A stretch of DNA of 64,000 nt, taken from assembly GCA_949316235.1 (NCBI GenBank), contig OX438751.1:6596413-6660412 (forward strand), in the 5' to 3' direction. The position numbers and the translations under genes are program-made. The stretch is from Oegoconia quadripuncta. Lineage: Eukaryota; Arthropoda; Insecta; Lepidoptera; Autostichidae. Of the stretch, positions 11,627 to 21,545 are shown piece by piece. The notes under the pieces are model-generated. The model searched no databases. It saw only the letters and a list, made by a program, of their open reading frames with translations, and had not been told where the DNA came from. Within the stretch, counting starts at the first letter, position 1; each line of letters starts with the position of its first letter.

Positions 11627-11907
11627 AACTCGAGAGGTTGCTCTTTTTAAAAACCTACTAAATTTATAATTATTATTTAATATCATAATATTTCATTATT
11701 AATTGTGAAATAGCGTGGTTATGCGAACGAGCTGGTTATGTCCATGAATGTTTATCATCTAAATATCTGATATTTAAATTTATTGAAAGGAAGATAACGT
11801 AAGTCACTTCAGCTCACACATTCCTTATTATTAATATGGATAATACAAGTAGGTAGTTACATATCCACTTGTTGTTATGAGTCAATACTGTACTGACTAT
11901 ACATACT

Positions 11908-12435
11908 GACGACCTGTATGGTGTAGTGGTTAGAAACTCTGACTGCTATACCAAAAGGTTGCGGGTTCAAATCCTGCTAGGGGCATATGTTTGTATTATG
12001 AATACTGGAAATGTGTATGAATGTTTCATTTATATATTATTATGTATTTATTTACAAAAAAAGAAAAAAAAAAAACAAAAAAAAAGATGTATTTGTGTAG
12101 TATATTAACCATTGACGACCGATTGGTGTAGTGGGTAGTGACCTTGTCAGCGAAACCAACGGTTGCGGGTTCGAATCCCGCGACGCACGGGTACATGTTT
12201 GTGTGATGAATATTCATGAACATTTATTCCTGAGTCATGGATGTTTATATAAATATTTATGTATGTTTATCCATAGTACAAGCTTTGCTTAGTTTGGGAC
12301 TAGATAATTGGTGTAAGTGTCCGAAATATTTTTTTTTTATCTGGTCCTCACAACACAAGCCTACATAGTTGCTTAATGTGGAACTAGATGGTGTTGTGTG
12401 TATGTCCAAGGATATTTATTATTTATTTATTATAA
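11908..12435 (+). mobile_element. SINE-A interrupted by SINE-B
   Basis: The head GACGACCTGTATGGTGTAGTG with B box GGGTTCAAATCC starts at 11,908. The body breaks off after 'gtagtatattaaccat' at 12,113, and the SINE-A tail (cacaacacaagcctacatag ... gatggtgttgtgtgtatgtc) resumes at about 12,344. SINE-B lies exactly between. Confidence 0.8.
12114..12343 (+). mobile_element. SINE-B, tRNA-derived, full-length-like
   Basis: Head GACGACCGATTGGTGTAGTG, B box GGTTCGAATCCCG, body tgtttgtgtgatgaatattc, and tail gctttgcttagtttgggact, then gattggtgtaagtgtccgaa and a T-rich end. Inserted in SINE-A. Confidence 0.85.
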
Positions 12436-12785
12436 TACTGAAATGTTAAATTTATAAACACCTTGCTTGTATCGCATGCAATTAACTTAAACCTAACCTA
12501 ACAAAGTTATTACTGAAATTTTTTATCAGTGTAATATTAACTTACGTTCGCATTTATTCACCGCTCAGTATTTCAGCGAGTAGGTAACTAAATTAAATTT
12601 GCTGAACCGATTATCGTTGAACAAAAACTTATTTCAGGTGAGCTTTATTGCCGATTCGCATGCCCGCGATAGCCGTAACGCGAGGGGTCACTTGGTGAAT
12701 ACAGAGTGTATTTAGTTAGTGACTTGAGTGCTCGTATACCTATCCCACCAAAAACATTAATGTTAATCGGACGATGACGACGTTA

Positions 12786-12890
12786 GACGACCGATTGGTG
12801 TAGTGGATAGTGACCCTGTCTACGAAACCAACGGTTGCGGGTTCGAATCCCGCGAGGATGTTTGTGTGATGAATACGAATTATTATTTAT
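12786..12890 (+). mobile_element. SINE-B head fragment
   Basis: tRNA-like head with both promoter boxes (ttggtgtagtggatagtgac; ggttcgaatcccgcgagg). The copy ends after 'gatgaatacgaatta' and lacks the tail. Confidence 0.75.
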
Positions 12891-12904
12891 TTTAAAATTA
12901 TTTA

Positions 12905-13160
12905 TATTATTAAGTAAGTCTATTAATATGATATTATTATTATATTTATCCATACTTATCTATAATTATTTCTTTAGTTGGTAGTATCGTGCACCCTATA
13001 CCTGTTTTTCTGCCTACAAATGTCACATAGCTGTGGGTTGTCTGGAAGAGATCGCTTTTAGTGATAAGACCGCCTAATTGAGTTCTATTGTTATTATCAA
13101 AAAATATTGTAAATTATTTTGCGCAATAATGAGTAGGTATTTGTAGTACAGTAGACTTTT
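12905..13160 (+). repeat. LINE 3'-UTR fragment (ends near 'gcgcaataa')
   Basis: Shares 'ttggtagtatcgtgcaccct', 'ggaagagatcgcttttagtg' and 'attattttgcgcaataa' with the reverse complement of 32,695-32,960. Those copies end in (TGTAT)n tails, here decayed. A CR1/jockey-type LINE 3' end is likely. Confidence 0.65.
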
Positions 13161-13182
13161 TGTCGTTAAATTACGTGACGTT

Positions 13183-13497
13183 AAAAGACGTGTTAGCACT
13201 TGACCTCAATCACATCTGATGTTAAGTGAAGATCAGGCCGAAGGTGGAAGCGTACTGACCCGGAAACCCCATCTTATTTGGGGCACTGGCTATCTTATCT
13301 CTGATAACCGGAACACAACAATCCTATTAACATTGCTGTTTGGCGGCAGATTTAGATAAGATGCATGGTGGTAGCTAGCCAGGTGGGCATTTAAAATGCT
13401 CTACCACCAGTCAAACCGAATACTAAACATGTACTCCACTGGGGATCGAACGCGCGACCTTCGAATCGTAAACCCAATGTTGTTTACAATGTTGAAA
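13183..13497 (-). mobile_element. SINE-C, minus-strand copy
   Basis: From the low end: cacttgacctcaatcacatc, gatgttaagtgaagatcagg, cggaaccacaacaatccta-like body, then the tRNA-like head region 'ggggatcgaacgcgcgacct' and 'cgtaaacccaatgttgttta'. A second head fragment of the same family lies at 13,600-13,645. Confidence 0.8.
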
Positions 13498-13779
13498 TAC
13501 ACATCTAGTTATTATCGATTTGTAAGTGAAAAGACTTAAAGAACATTCTCCTTATTGTAGGTTTGTTGACCTATTTGATAACCTGTATTTTAGAAGACAG
13601 TTGAATCGTAAACCCAATGTTGTTTGCATTGATCCACGGAGGTATTTATTTATTATATAAATTATAATCATAGTTAAAGCAGTCTCTGCGTATGAGAATG
13701 AGGATTCCAGCAAACGTGAGGCCAGAATGCTCACTTATTATATTGAATAACTTTTAAACATCATCAAACATCAACATCA

Positions 13780-13925
13780 AATTACTTTTTATTGCACAAT
13801 TAACAAAAGCTACATGAAGAATATAACGTACATCATTAATAGCACAAAAAGGCGGCCTTATCGCTAACAGCGATCTCTTCCAGACAAACCTTAGGGTAAA
13901 GATACAAGCTACCAGTAGGTGAGGT
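13780..13925 (-). repeat. LINE 3'-UTR fragment
   Basis: Includes 'tactttttattgcacaatta' and 'aaaggcggccttatcgctaa' followed by 'cgatctcttccagacaaacc'; the same UTR phrases occur at 12,905-13,160 on the other strand. Confidence 0.6.
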
Positions 13926-13929
13926 TTGC

Positions 13930-14630
13930 ACTAATAGTAGCAATACGGGTGTATTTTATAGTTGGTAATTATTATATAACGTAAAGATGAAAATACATAA
14001 ACTAAGCCTACAAACTATAACTAGATAATTTAACTGCAATTTAATTTAACATATAATATATTATTGATTTTAAACTAGACTGGCACATTTTTTTTCTTTT
14101 GGGCACTATTACAGCACAATTTTTTGACATTGACAAAATAGTATATTTCCAATGTATGTATTCTAGCATCGCGTCCGTTAAAAATTGACATATTCTAAAG
14201 AAGCTTTATCTTCTCGTTTTTCTACAAGAAAAAGAACTAGAACAAACATATAACATTGTAGGTAAAAAAAGAAATAAAACAAGCCCTACGACACTGGCGT
14301 GTTGTTACACAGTTTTATTATTTCGCTCCGTAGATAACGCTAAATTACATACGGTACAACTTAATTTCTGAACACTTAAGCGTCATTTTTCGCGTAAAAG
14401 TGTCTTTTAGATAACCTGCGACGATAAAGCGCAGTGATAAAACAAACAAATTGCTCACAAAGTAACGTCAAGTAAATTGTTACGTGTAGACTAATTGCGC
14501 GGGCGCACCGTAAATAACCACTATGATGGCCAGCAATTGGTTTAACAGTTTACCGCCATCGTGGCTAATGTCGGAGCATAAACTAAACTATTATAAAACT
14601 TTTACGAACGTGAGATTTATTGGCGAGTGA
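13930..14630. other. Non-coding stretch, nothing recognised
   Basis: No domain, tRNA-like head or inverted repeat was noticed. Confidence 0.4.
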
Positions 14631-14633
14631 TAT

Positions 14634-15488
14634 TTGCTGAATTATTTCGCCACCCAACTGTTTCAAACGTTCACCGAGAGATCGTCTCGTTTGGAAGCTT
14701 CCACCTACTTCACATATAATAATGCTATTTCTCAAATAGTAGAATGGTTTACGGCAAATAATTTGTTACTGAATGAGAAAAAAACTAAATGTGTAAAATT
14801 TGTACTGCCTAATGTCAGGGAGGTGCCCACAAATATAATTATAAAAAATGTCACTCTAGACCTTGTTGAGTCCACTGTATTTTTGGGCATTACTTTGGAC
14901 GCCAAATTACAATGGGGTCCTCATATCCATAAATTGGCGAAGAAGCTCAGCTCTGCAGCGTATGCAGTCAAAAAAATTAGACAAATATCGGACGTAAATA
15001 CTGCTAGATTAGTATATTTTAGTTATTTCCATAGCCTGATGTCTTACGGTATCTTGCTGTGGGGAAATGCCGCGGATATCAATACAATCTTTGTTTTACA
15101 AAAACGAGCCGTTCGCGCAATTTATCAATTGAGACCTGCAGTGTCACTTAGAGATAGATTTAAAGAGTATAATATTCTAACCTTTTCGTCACAGTACATT
15201 TTTGAAAATCTAATATATGTCAAAAAAAATATAGCATCATTTAGGAAAAATAGTGATAAACATGATGTCAATACAAGAAATAAAGATAAACTGGCAGGTC
15301 ACATAAGTCGCCTCCACAAAGTCAGTAATTCATTCAAAGGGTTATGTATACGCTTTTTCAATAAAGTTCCTGTTGATATACAAAATCTTCCTTTCAATAA
15401 ATTTAAAGATACTATAAAACAGAAACTTATTAAGAAAGCATATTATAAAATATCAGATTATTTAGATGATAAACAATCATGGACATAA
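14634..15488 (+). CDS. LINE-B reverse transcriptase C-terminal remnant
   Basis: A 284-residue open frame. From about residue 28 it matches the post-catalytic part of LINE reverse transcriptases: AISQIVEWFTANNLLLNEKK, TVFLGITLDAKLQWGPHI, then the thumb region with YFHSLMSYGILLWGNAADI and VLQKRAVRAIYQL. The fingers, palm Asp motif and FADD box are absent, so it cannot be active. The first 27 residues are probably flanking DNA read through. Compared with LINE-A it is clearly homologous but distant. Confidence 0.85.
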   Translation: MLNYFATQLFQTFTERSSRLEASTYFTYNNAISQIVEWFTANNLLLNEKKTKCVKFVLPNVREVPTNIIIKNVTLDLVESTVFLGITLDAKLQWGPHIHKLAKKLSSAAYAVKKIRQISDVNTARLVYFSYFHSLMSYGILLWGNAADINTIFVLQKRAVRAIYQLRPAVSLRDRFKEYNILTFSSQYIFENLIYVKKNIASFRKNSDKHDVNTRNKDKLAGHISRLHKVSNSFKGLCIRFFNKVPVDIQNLPFNKFKDTIKQKLIKKAYYKISDYLDDKQSWT

Positions 15489-15750
15489 CCAGCCCGTTCG
15501 CATAACCAGGCTATTTCACAATTAATAATGAAATATTATAATATAAAATAATAATTTTGTAATATAAAAACCTTTTTTTTAAAAAGAGCGACCTCTCGAG
15601 TTTCTTGCTTGTTCTTCTCAGGGGAAAATTGCCTTTTGAACAAGCAGTAGCTTTAAAAATGTAAAATCTGACTATTTTAAGTGTACCCTGTGTACCTACA
15701 AAATAAAGCATTTTTTGATTTTGATTTTGATTTTGATTTTGATTTTGAAT
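14718..15750 (+). mobile_element. LINE-B, 5'-truncated non-LTR retrotransposon
   Basis: A truncated ORF2 end, a 200-bp 3' UTR with AATAAA at about 15,702, and a tail of TTTTGA repeats (15,714-15,750). The left edge is approximate: the first residues that look like RT are at 14,718. Confidence 0.8.
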
Positions 15751-16262
15751 AATTTTGAATATACAGGGGCTATACAAGGGACTTAACATACTAGTAACTA
15801 TGTTAAAAGTTGAATAGCTTTGAAACGGCTGAACCGATTTCTATCAAACATGGCTAAGAATCTTCCCAGTTTAATATTTTTTCAGATAGTAGAAATAATA
15901 ATAATTACGACAATGAACAAAGAAAATAACTGATAGAGAGATACGATTTCAATAAAAAATATTTTTTACTTTGCACTGGCTGATTCAAATACATAGCACC
16001 TGTCGTATTTCTTTGCGGGTTAAAAATAATAAGTTATTAGTTTGTTAAAATTGTGCAAAATCGAGTTTTTATAATAACACCACGAGTTCCTTAGTAGCGC
16101 TGTAACTTGACAGCTAAGACAGCTGAAAAATAATATCTCTCTCCAAAAGGATCCGAATTGCAATGGACGTTTGTACAATAGTACTTTTATTCAAAATTAT
16201 TATTATTATTACAAACCATCAAAATATACGTGAAATTAAACACAGTAATCGCAGTTTTAAAA
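15751..16262. other. Non-coding, with a fragment of repeat X
   Basis: At 15,810-15,890 'gctttgaaacggctgaaccg' and 'caaacatggctaagaatctt' match repeat X. The rest is AT-rich and unassigned. Confidence 0.5.
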
Positions 16263-16264
16263 AG

Positions 16265-16512
16265 CTCCTAATAGCTACGGGATCGATTCCCAGGCAGGTC
16301 ATGTACCAATGAGTTTTAATTTTAAAATTTAATTTAATTATTTATGTGGAATTATGCAACTGCTCTCTTAAACGGTGAAGGAAAAGATCGTAAGGAAACC
16401 TGCATGCCTGAGAAATTAAAATTCAAAGACATGTAAAGTCCCCAACCCGCTTTAGGCCAGCGTCCATACTTCTTCATATACGAGGGAACGCCTATATCCC
16501 TGCAGTGAAATC
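16265..16512 (+). mobile_element. SINE-D, tRNA-derived
   Basis: Begins in a decayed B-box region (gggatcgattcccaggcagg), followed by 'catgtaccaatgagttttaa', 'ggaaacctgcatgcctgaga', 'gtccccaacccgctttaggc' and 'atatccctgcagtg'. Two reversed copies occur at 25,330 and 26,039. Confidence 0.75.
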
Positions 16513-16563
16513 ACAATGCCGAAGATGAAGCACATGCCTACATATTTAAAACTATTTATGTAA

Positions 16564-17066
16564 AGGCTGGTTTACACAGTCCGAGCTGCTGCCTTGCCAG
16601 TAGACAGCTACTCGGTTTGTCTACTCGTACGCCAGTAGCTCGGCTCGCCTTTGCTGTTTACACGACACCTAGCTACTGCCCAGTCCGAGTTGAGTCGCGA
16701 TGTCGAGTGATCTTGTTTTAATAAAAAAAACGGTGATACGCTCTATGACAACAATATTATGTCAGGAATTGGAAAATATCTATAACCATAGCCAATATAA
16801 AAAAAAAAAAAACTGCAAAGCACTGGCGAGCTACTGCCGAACGCGTCCAAACGATGCGAGCGACGGCCGAGCCGCTGTCATGTGCGAGTTGCTGCCGGGT
16901 GGGAGGCGAGTGAAAACAAAAAATGTTGAAGTAACTCGGATGCGAGCTACTGACCAACTCGCACGTACGAGTTACTCGTAAGTTACGTCCAAACAGTGCG
17001 AGTTACGGCAGTGCAGCTACTCGGAAGGCTGACTCGTACGCTAGCTCGCACTGTGTAAACCAGCCA
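16564..17066. mobile_element. MITE with TAA target duplication and many sub-terminal motifs
   Basis: The ends read GGCTGGTTTACACAGT(C/G)CGAGCT in inverted orientation and are flanked by TAA (16,561-16,563 and 17,067-17,069). The length is about 503 bp, with no coding capacity. About a dozen versions of a GCGAGYTACTG motif occur in both orientations throughout. The TAA site fits the PIF/Harbinger superfamily. Confidence 0.75.
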
Positions 17067-17069
17067 TAA

Positions 17070-17910
17070 CTGTAAAATTACATACCCTAGGTATAAAATT
17101 TTACAGGCTTTGCGCAATATCACTAACGTATAGTTCAACGATCAGTACACCTGTCAGATCTGTAAAATTATGCAACTTTATGCTACATCGCTAAATAGCT
17201 TTCCTGCCATCAAATGGTCGCGTAAAGGCACCGAAGAGTACTAGGTACACCATAGGTACCTATTATAAAATTACAATAATAAACATCTAAGCACGCACCG
17301 CTAATGGCACGCTTAATAAAGCCGTAATCGGCGCAGCCTGTAATTGTAGCCGTAATATTGATTATTACAGCTGTAATATTGATTATTACGGTCGGTAATA
17401 TTGCGACGCTACAAAGTCTTCGTGATTCGATTTAATTAATACCTGGCGCACGTTCGCGGTTAGTTTCTGATGCATCCTTCCAGTCAGACCATGTAAAAAT
17501 TCTTGCGATCGATCGAATTTTGGCGATTACCTCGCTCGCTATATTGGATAAGCGCCCTAGAAGTACTCTACTAGACATTTATTCACTTATCCTAATTCTA
17601 GAGCGTTTATCTTACAACCAAATTGAGTAATCGAACGCAAGTGAGCTAAACGAGTAATTATTAGCGGTAGAACGCAAATAATTTTACCGGACGATGGCTG
17701 GTGTAAGAAACTGAAAAACATATTTTTCTTTATTTTTTTATACATTGTTTATTTAAATTTTGTTTATTACTTGATGACAGGGTCACCTTTTCTGTTCTTA
17801 TCGTAACATTATTACATGAACAAATGATCCTGGATGTCAGGTTAAAAGGGCCACACTCTGAGAGGTTCCACATGTCACTTTCCACCAGGTCAGATGTTTT
17901 AAATAATAAT
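17070..17910. other. Non-coding stretch with duplicated palindrome
   Basis: The only structure seen is the 17-mer gtaatattgattattac, present twice at 17,352-17,368 and 17,373-17,389, separated by agct. Confidence 0.5.
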
Positions 17911-18139
17911 AAATAAATAAATAATTTATTACCGCAAATAACTGTATCATAATTGTATACAGTTCCATACAGAATAAAAGAAAAAAACAGTAATATAACA
18001 AATAGAAAAAAAAACAGAATAAATATTTCAGAAATAACTTTTATAACTAATAAAACAAGTAACAAAATTGAAAAGTTAGAAAACCTTAAAGAACAAATGA
18101 TTATATCATCCAAATAGACCAAATCAAGTATATTAAAAG

Positions 18140-18310
18140 ATTTCCTTCAAACTTGGCTAAGAAGCTATGCTCGAGTTTAATCTTAAATATAAAAACACGC
18201 ACTCAAATTGGATCACGCCTTATTGAGATAAATCTGGACTAAAATTGGACACATACCAACACCGCGGTCAAACACATAACACCCATCTTTTTCGTCGGGG
18301 GTGTATTACC
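18140..18310 (+). repeat. Repeat X copy
   Basis: Contains 'aaacttggctaagaagctat', 'ttattgagataaatctggac', 'aaacacataacacccatctt' and 'ttcgtcgggggt', in the same order as the copy at 8690. Confidence 0.65.
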
Positions 18311-18850
18311 CACTAGCTGTTACCCGCGACTTCGTCCGCGTAGAAGTCGTTCTACTACTACGTCACTCTATGACTCAAAAGCAAACCCACTAACTAACAT
18401 ATCCTACAGGAATCAGTCACTTATGTTAATCCAGGTCTTAATATGTCTACGAACTAAATGTCAACCAAATCTGTCCATACTATACATACATACACACAAA
18501 CTTACCGTCATCATCATCATCACCGTCATCATTATGAAAATACTTCTACTACCAAATGCGTCACTCTTTGTTATCACAGTTCCGATGATAACAAAACCTA
18601 TCGCTAGATATACGATACGATCCTAGGATAATACATATAAAAAACTAGCAATGAACATCCATCTATAATTATATTATTTCAATGACACTGTATAGGACGC
18701 TTATGGATGAGGCAATACAAAAAAATCGTATCCAAATTGGCGCAACCGTTTTGTAGAAACACCGTTTTGAAGTGAGATTTTCGCAAAACACATCAAAATC
18801 GGCTATTTCTGAGTTATATAGAAACAGATACACATCTTACACATCAATGC
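18311..18850 (-). mobile_element. Helitron-like (Lep1-type) repeat, minus strand
   Basis: Its terminal text cactagctgttacccgcgac, then ttcgtccgcgtagaagtcg, is the complement of the gcgggcaacagctagt-type 3' end seen at 44,120 and 52,440. The far end carries 'tatttctgagttatatagaa', as in these elements. A Helitron 3' end in CTAG followed by T fits the superfamily. Confidence 0.6.
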
Positions 18851-19264
18851 ATACAACATTATCAAACGATATTAGACACTCTACCTCGTGAAAAAAAAAA
18901 CTCATAAATCTTAATTTTATTTTTAACACGCGATGTTGATATTTGATAAAAATTATCGTTGGCTTAAATAATGCGTACCTAACATAATTTATGTCGGTAT
19001 AAATGAATTACTTACCTTATTAATTAGCTATACCTACCTACTTGATCATTTTTATGTACATTTATCTAGGTACTGGCACACTTATAATATTCACATCATG
19101 GTGTCAATTATTAGTTATTTAACTCATTTAAGTACATTTAGTTGGGTCAAAGATAAGATAACGCACTCAATCTGCAGCAACACTGTTTCATATCTTTTGT
19201 TGGTGACGTCAGAGCGCGGCAGACGCGTGTCAACGCTACTGTTATTTCGAGCCATACGTCGGTC
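18851..19264. other. Region upstream of tRNA gene
   Basis: Nothing coding was recognised. The last 60 bp are GC-richer than the surroundings. Confidence 0.4.
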
Positions 19265-19338
19265 GGCGCCGTGGCTTAGTTGGTTAAAGCGCCTGTCTAG
19301 TAAACAGGAGATCGCGAGTTCGAATCTCGCCGGGGCCT
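19265..19338 (+). tRNA. tRNA-Thr (anticodon AGU)
   Basis: A 74-nt cloverleaf: acceptor GGCGCCG with CGGGGCC, D arm gctt-agttggtta-aagc, anticodon stem cctgt/acagg with loop ctAGTaa (anticodon at 19,299-19,301), and T arm gcgag-ttcgaat-ctcgc with discriminator T. It closely follows the animal tRNA-Thr(AGU) sequence throughout, unlike the decayed tRNA-like SINE heads nearby. The A box (tggcttagttgg) and B box (gttcgaatc) are intact. One acceptor pair, 4:69, is G·G rather than a Watson-Crick or wobble pair. No SINE body follows, so it is read as a real gene or a very recent copy. Confidence 0.92.
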
Positions 19339-19348
19339 AGTTGGTTAG

Positions 19349-19363
19349 TTTTTATTTTTTTTT
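19349..19363 (+). terminator. RNA polymerase III terminator of tRNA-Thr
   Basis: A run of five T at 19,349-19,353, followed by nine more T after one A, starting 10 nt after the tRNA's last base. Confidence 0.85.
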
Positions 19364-19369
19364 ATTTTG

Positions 19370-19533
19370 TAGTACTTTTTAAGTGGCATTAGCGTGGCTC
19401 CAGATGGAAAAAATATTTTTTATATTTTCGAAATACCTAACTTCATTTAGAACTTTTTAAGAGGAATTAGCGTGGCTCCGGACGGAAAAAGTATTTTTTC
19501 CATAAACTTATTATTCAAACAGCTAACTTCATT
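19370..19533 (+). repeat. Two-copy tandem duplication downstream of tRNA-Thr
   Basis: Units at 19,370-19,447 and 19,448-19,533 share 'actttttaag', 'attagcgtggctcc', 'ggaaaaa' and 'taacttcatt', with an 8-bp length difference. No known family recognised. Confidence 0.8.
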
Positions 19534-20172
19534 TTGGTAAATCTGAGAACGATTCCATTTCTTGCGATGATTGTGTTGCCTCATCAGATACAACCCGACT
19601 TTAACTCATACATTCCTAACCACAGAAGATTAAATCAACATTTTGTATATCATTTCATAATAGCGAAGTGCCAAAGTTTTTACTATAGAGAAATTTCAAA
19701 AGCGCACGTGACGCGCCCCATTCGTCGGCGGCAACAAACAGAGTCATAAAGGGGAACAATAAACCCCCCGTTCCAACACTAACACAACAGACACAGTGCC
19801 AGCACGGTGCCAACCAGATCCTACGACACTCTCTTTCAAAATGTACAGTTGGAAACACCCAAACCCTACAACAATAACAAGGGTAATCAAAATAATAAAT
19901 GGACGCCGGACCGGATCGGTTTTTGTGCCCAATTATTTTTATTGGTGTTCTGTTAATTACATTCTTCGTGGAGCCAGCGCGGGCGCAAGTTGCGCGTGTT
20001 TTATCTTTTTATAAGTGATGCTCGAAACCCCAAGTTTGTGACATCAAAATAATATTTGCAATAAAAAGGATGGTGTTGGATTCGGTCACTATTATGGAGG
20101 TTTGTTTTCAGCAGTCGTTAAGGTTAATTATAATAAATAAATAAATATCCTTAGACCTACACACAGCACAAT
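19534..20172. other. Non-coding stretch, nothing recognised
   Basis: Several short overlapping frames on both strands, none with a domain. The GC content is a little higher near 19,700-20,000. Confidence 0.4.
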
Positions 20173-20440
20173 TATGACGACCTGTTTGGTGTAGTGGTTA
20201 GAAATTCTGCTGCTGTACCAAAAGGTCGCGGGTTCGAATCTCGCTAGCATATGTTTGTATGACGAATACAGACACGTGTTCCCGAGTTATGGATGTTCTT
20301 CATTTATATGTATTTTTTACAAAAAAAAAAGTATTTGTGTAGTTTATCAACCATCTGGTATCTATAATACAAGCCTAGTCGCTTAGTGTGGAACTATAGA
20401 TGGCGCTGTGTGAATGTGCAAAGATATTTTTTTATTATTA
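20173..20440 (+). mobile_element. SINE-A, nearly full length
   Basis: Head GACGACCTGTTTGGTGTAGTG, B box GGGTTCGAATCTC, tail 'gtcgcttagtgtggaactat', then 'gatggcgctgtgtg'. An adjacent opposite-strand SINE-A tail fragment occupies 20,450-20,525 (ctagttccacagtaagcaat). Confidence 0.85.
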
Positions 20441-20725
20441 TTAGTATTTATCTAGTTCCACAGTAAGCAATTATAGACTTGTGTTGTGGATACCAGATGG
20501 TTGATATACTACATAATTATTTTTTACCAGATATAACGTAGATAAAAGAATTGTTGTGTGTGTACAGATCGATTGTTAATTATAACCTTTTACCCTACTG
20601 CCCAAGGAAGAAGGGTAATGTTTTTGTATGACGAGGCCAGTCAGAACTTCTACTTTCCAACTAGAAATGTATCAGCTGAAACATTAATTGGTCACAAAAG
20701 TTGACGCAAGCACTATGCATCCTTT

Positions 20726-21052
20726 GGCTGGGTTGCACCATAGTAGCTGTCAAAGTAAAGGTTTGTGTTAAATTTAACTATAACAGTAACGCTGACTTTA
20801 ACGGTTACTTAAACAAAGTTAAAGTCAAGTTGCAAGTCAAATGAAACGTTATTTAACCAGGTAATGATTGACAACTCTTTGACAGAATTTAACGTAAATA
20901 ATAACATTAACCGGCCGAGCTTGGACGGTTACTGTTAGTGTCAAGTTATGACGTCATTTTGACTTAATTGTCAAATGGTGCAACCCATTTTTTCCCCTAA
21001 CCGGTAATTTAACTGATCTGTTATTGTTAAAGTAAGATGGAGCAATCCAGCC
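20726..21052. mobile_element. MITE rich in GTTAAAGT-type motifs
   Basis: Starts GGCTGGGTTGCACCATAGTA and ends in the inverted, slightly diverged ATGGAGCAATCCAGCC. A second inverted pair (ttgcaccat/atggtgcaa) sits inside at 20,733 and 20,977. Short gttaaa/tttaac motifs repeat in both orientations. No coding capacity. Confidence 0.7.
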
Positions 21053-21159
21053 TTAGTAAGCTACACATGTTTTGTAGAAGAATGATTCAAATACGTGTAC
21101 ACCAATTTTTTATTTTATTTTATTTTAATGTGTAACTGGATACGCGTTTGACCAAAACA

Positions 21160-21545
21160 ACTGTGTTAAAAGCTAACCAGCCGATTTATCTCCTCGCCTT
21201 GTCTTACATACCTAGATACATCCGGCCAAAGATTGGAAACACACACTCTCAAAAACACACCCAAAGCCGTCGATTAAAATAAAAAAATATCCTTAGCCAT
21301 ACACCCAGCGCCATTTAGTTCCACAGTAAGCAATATAGGCTTGTGCTGTGGATACCAGATGGTTGATATACTACATAATTATTTTTTTTTGTAAATGAAT
21401 ACTATTACAAATGAAAACATCCATAACACACAAACATATGCCCCTAGCGGGATTCGAACCCGCGACCTGTTGGTATAGTGGTCAGAGAGTAACCCACTAC
21501 ACTAAACAGGTCGTCATACAACACCCGTCATTTTTCGTCGGGGGT
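21160..21545 (+). repeat. Repeat X interrupted by SINE-A
   Basis: Repeat X text (aaagctaaccagccgattta, catccggccaaagattggaa) stops at 'acccaaagccgtcgatta' and resumes at 21,517 with 'acaacacccgtcatttttcg' and 'tcgggggttaaaa'. Confidence 0.65.
21285..21515 (-). mobile_element. SINE-A inside repeat X
   Basis: Tail motif at the low end (cgccatttagttccacagta), tRNA-like head at the high end with ggattcgaacccgcgacc (B box complement) and aacaggtcgtc. Confidence 0.85.

Larger units (their letters stand above)
9408..11796 (-). mobile_element. LINE-B 3' fragment, split by LINE-A
   Basis: The minus strand at 11,796-11,627 matches the end of the reverse transcriptase frame and the start of the 3' UTR of the LINE-B copy at 14,718-15,750 (gataaacattcatggacata, then caattaataatgaaatatta). 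The UTR resumes at 9535-9408 (gtttcttgcttgttcttctc ... aaataaagcatt, then TTTGA repeats). The two halves are separated by LINE-A. This copy also lacks about 43 bp of the coding end relative to the other copy. Confidence 0.8.
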
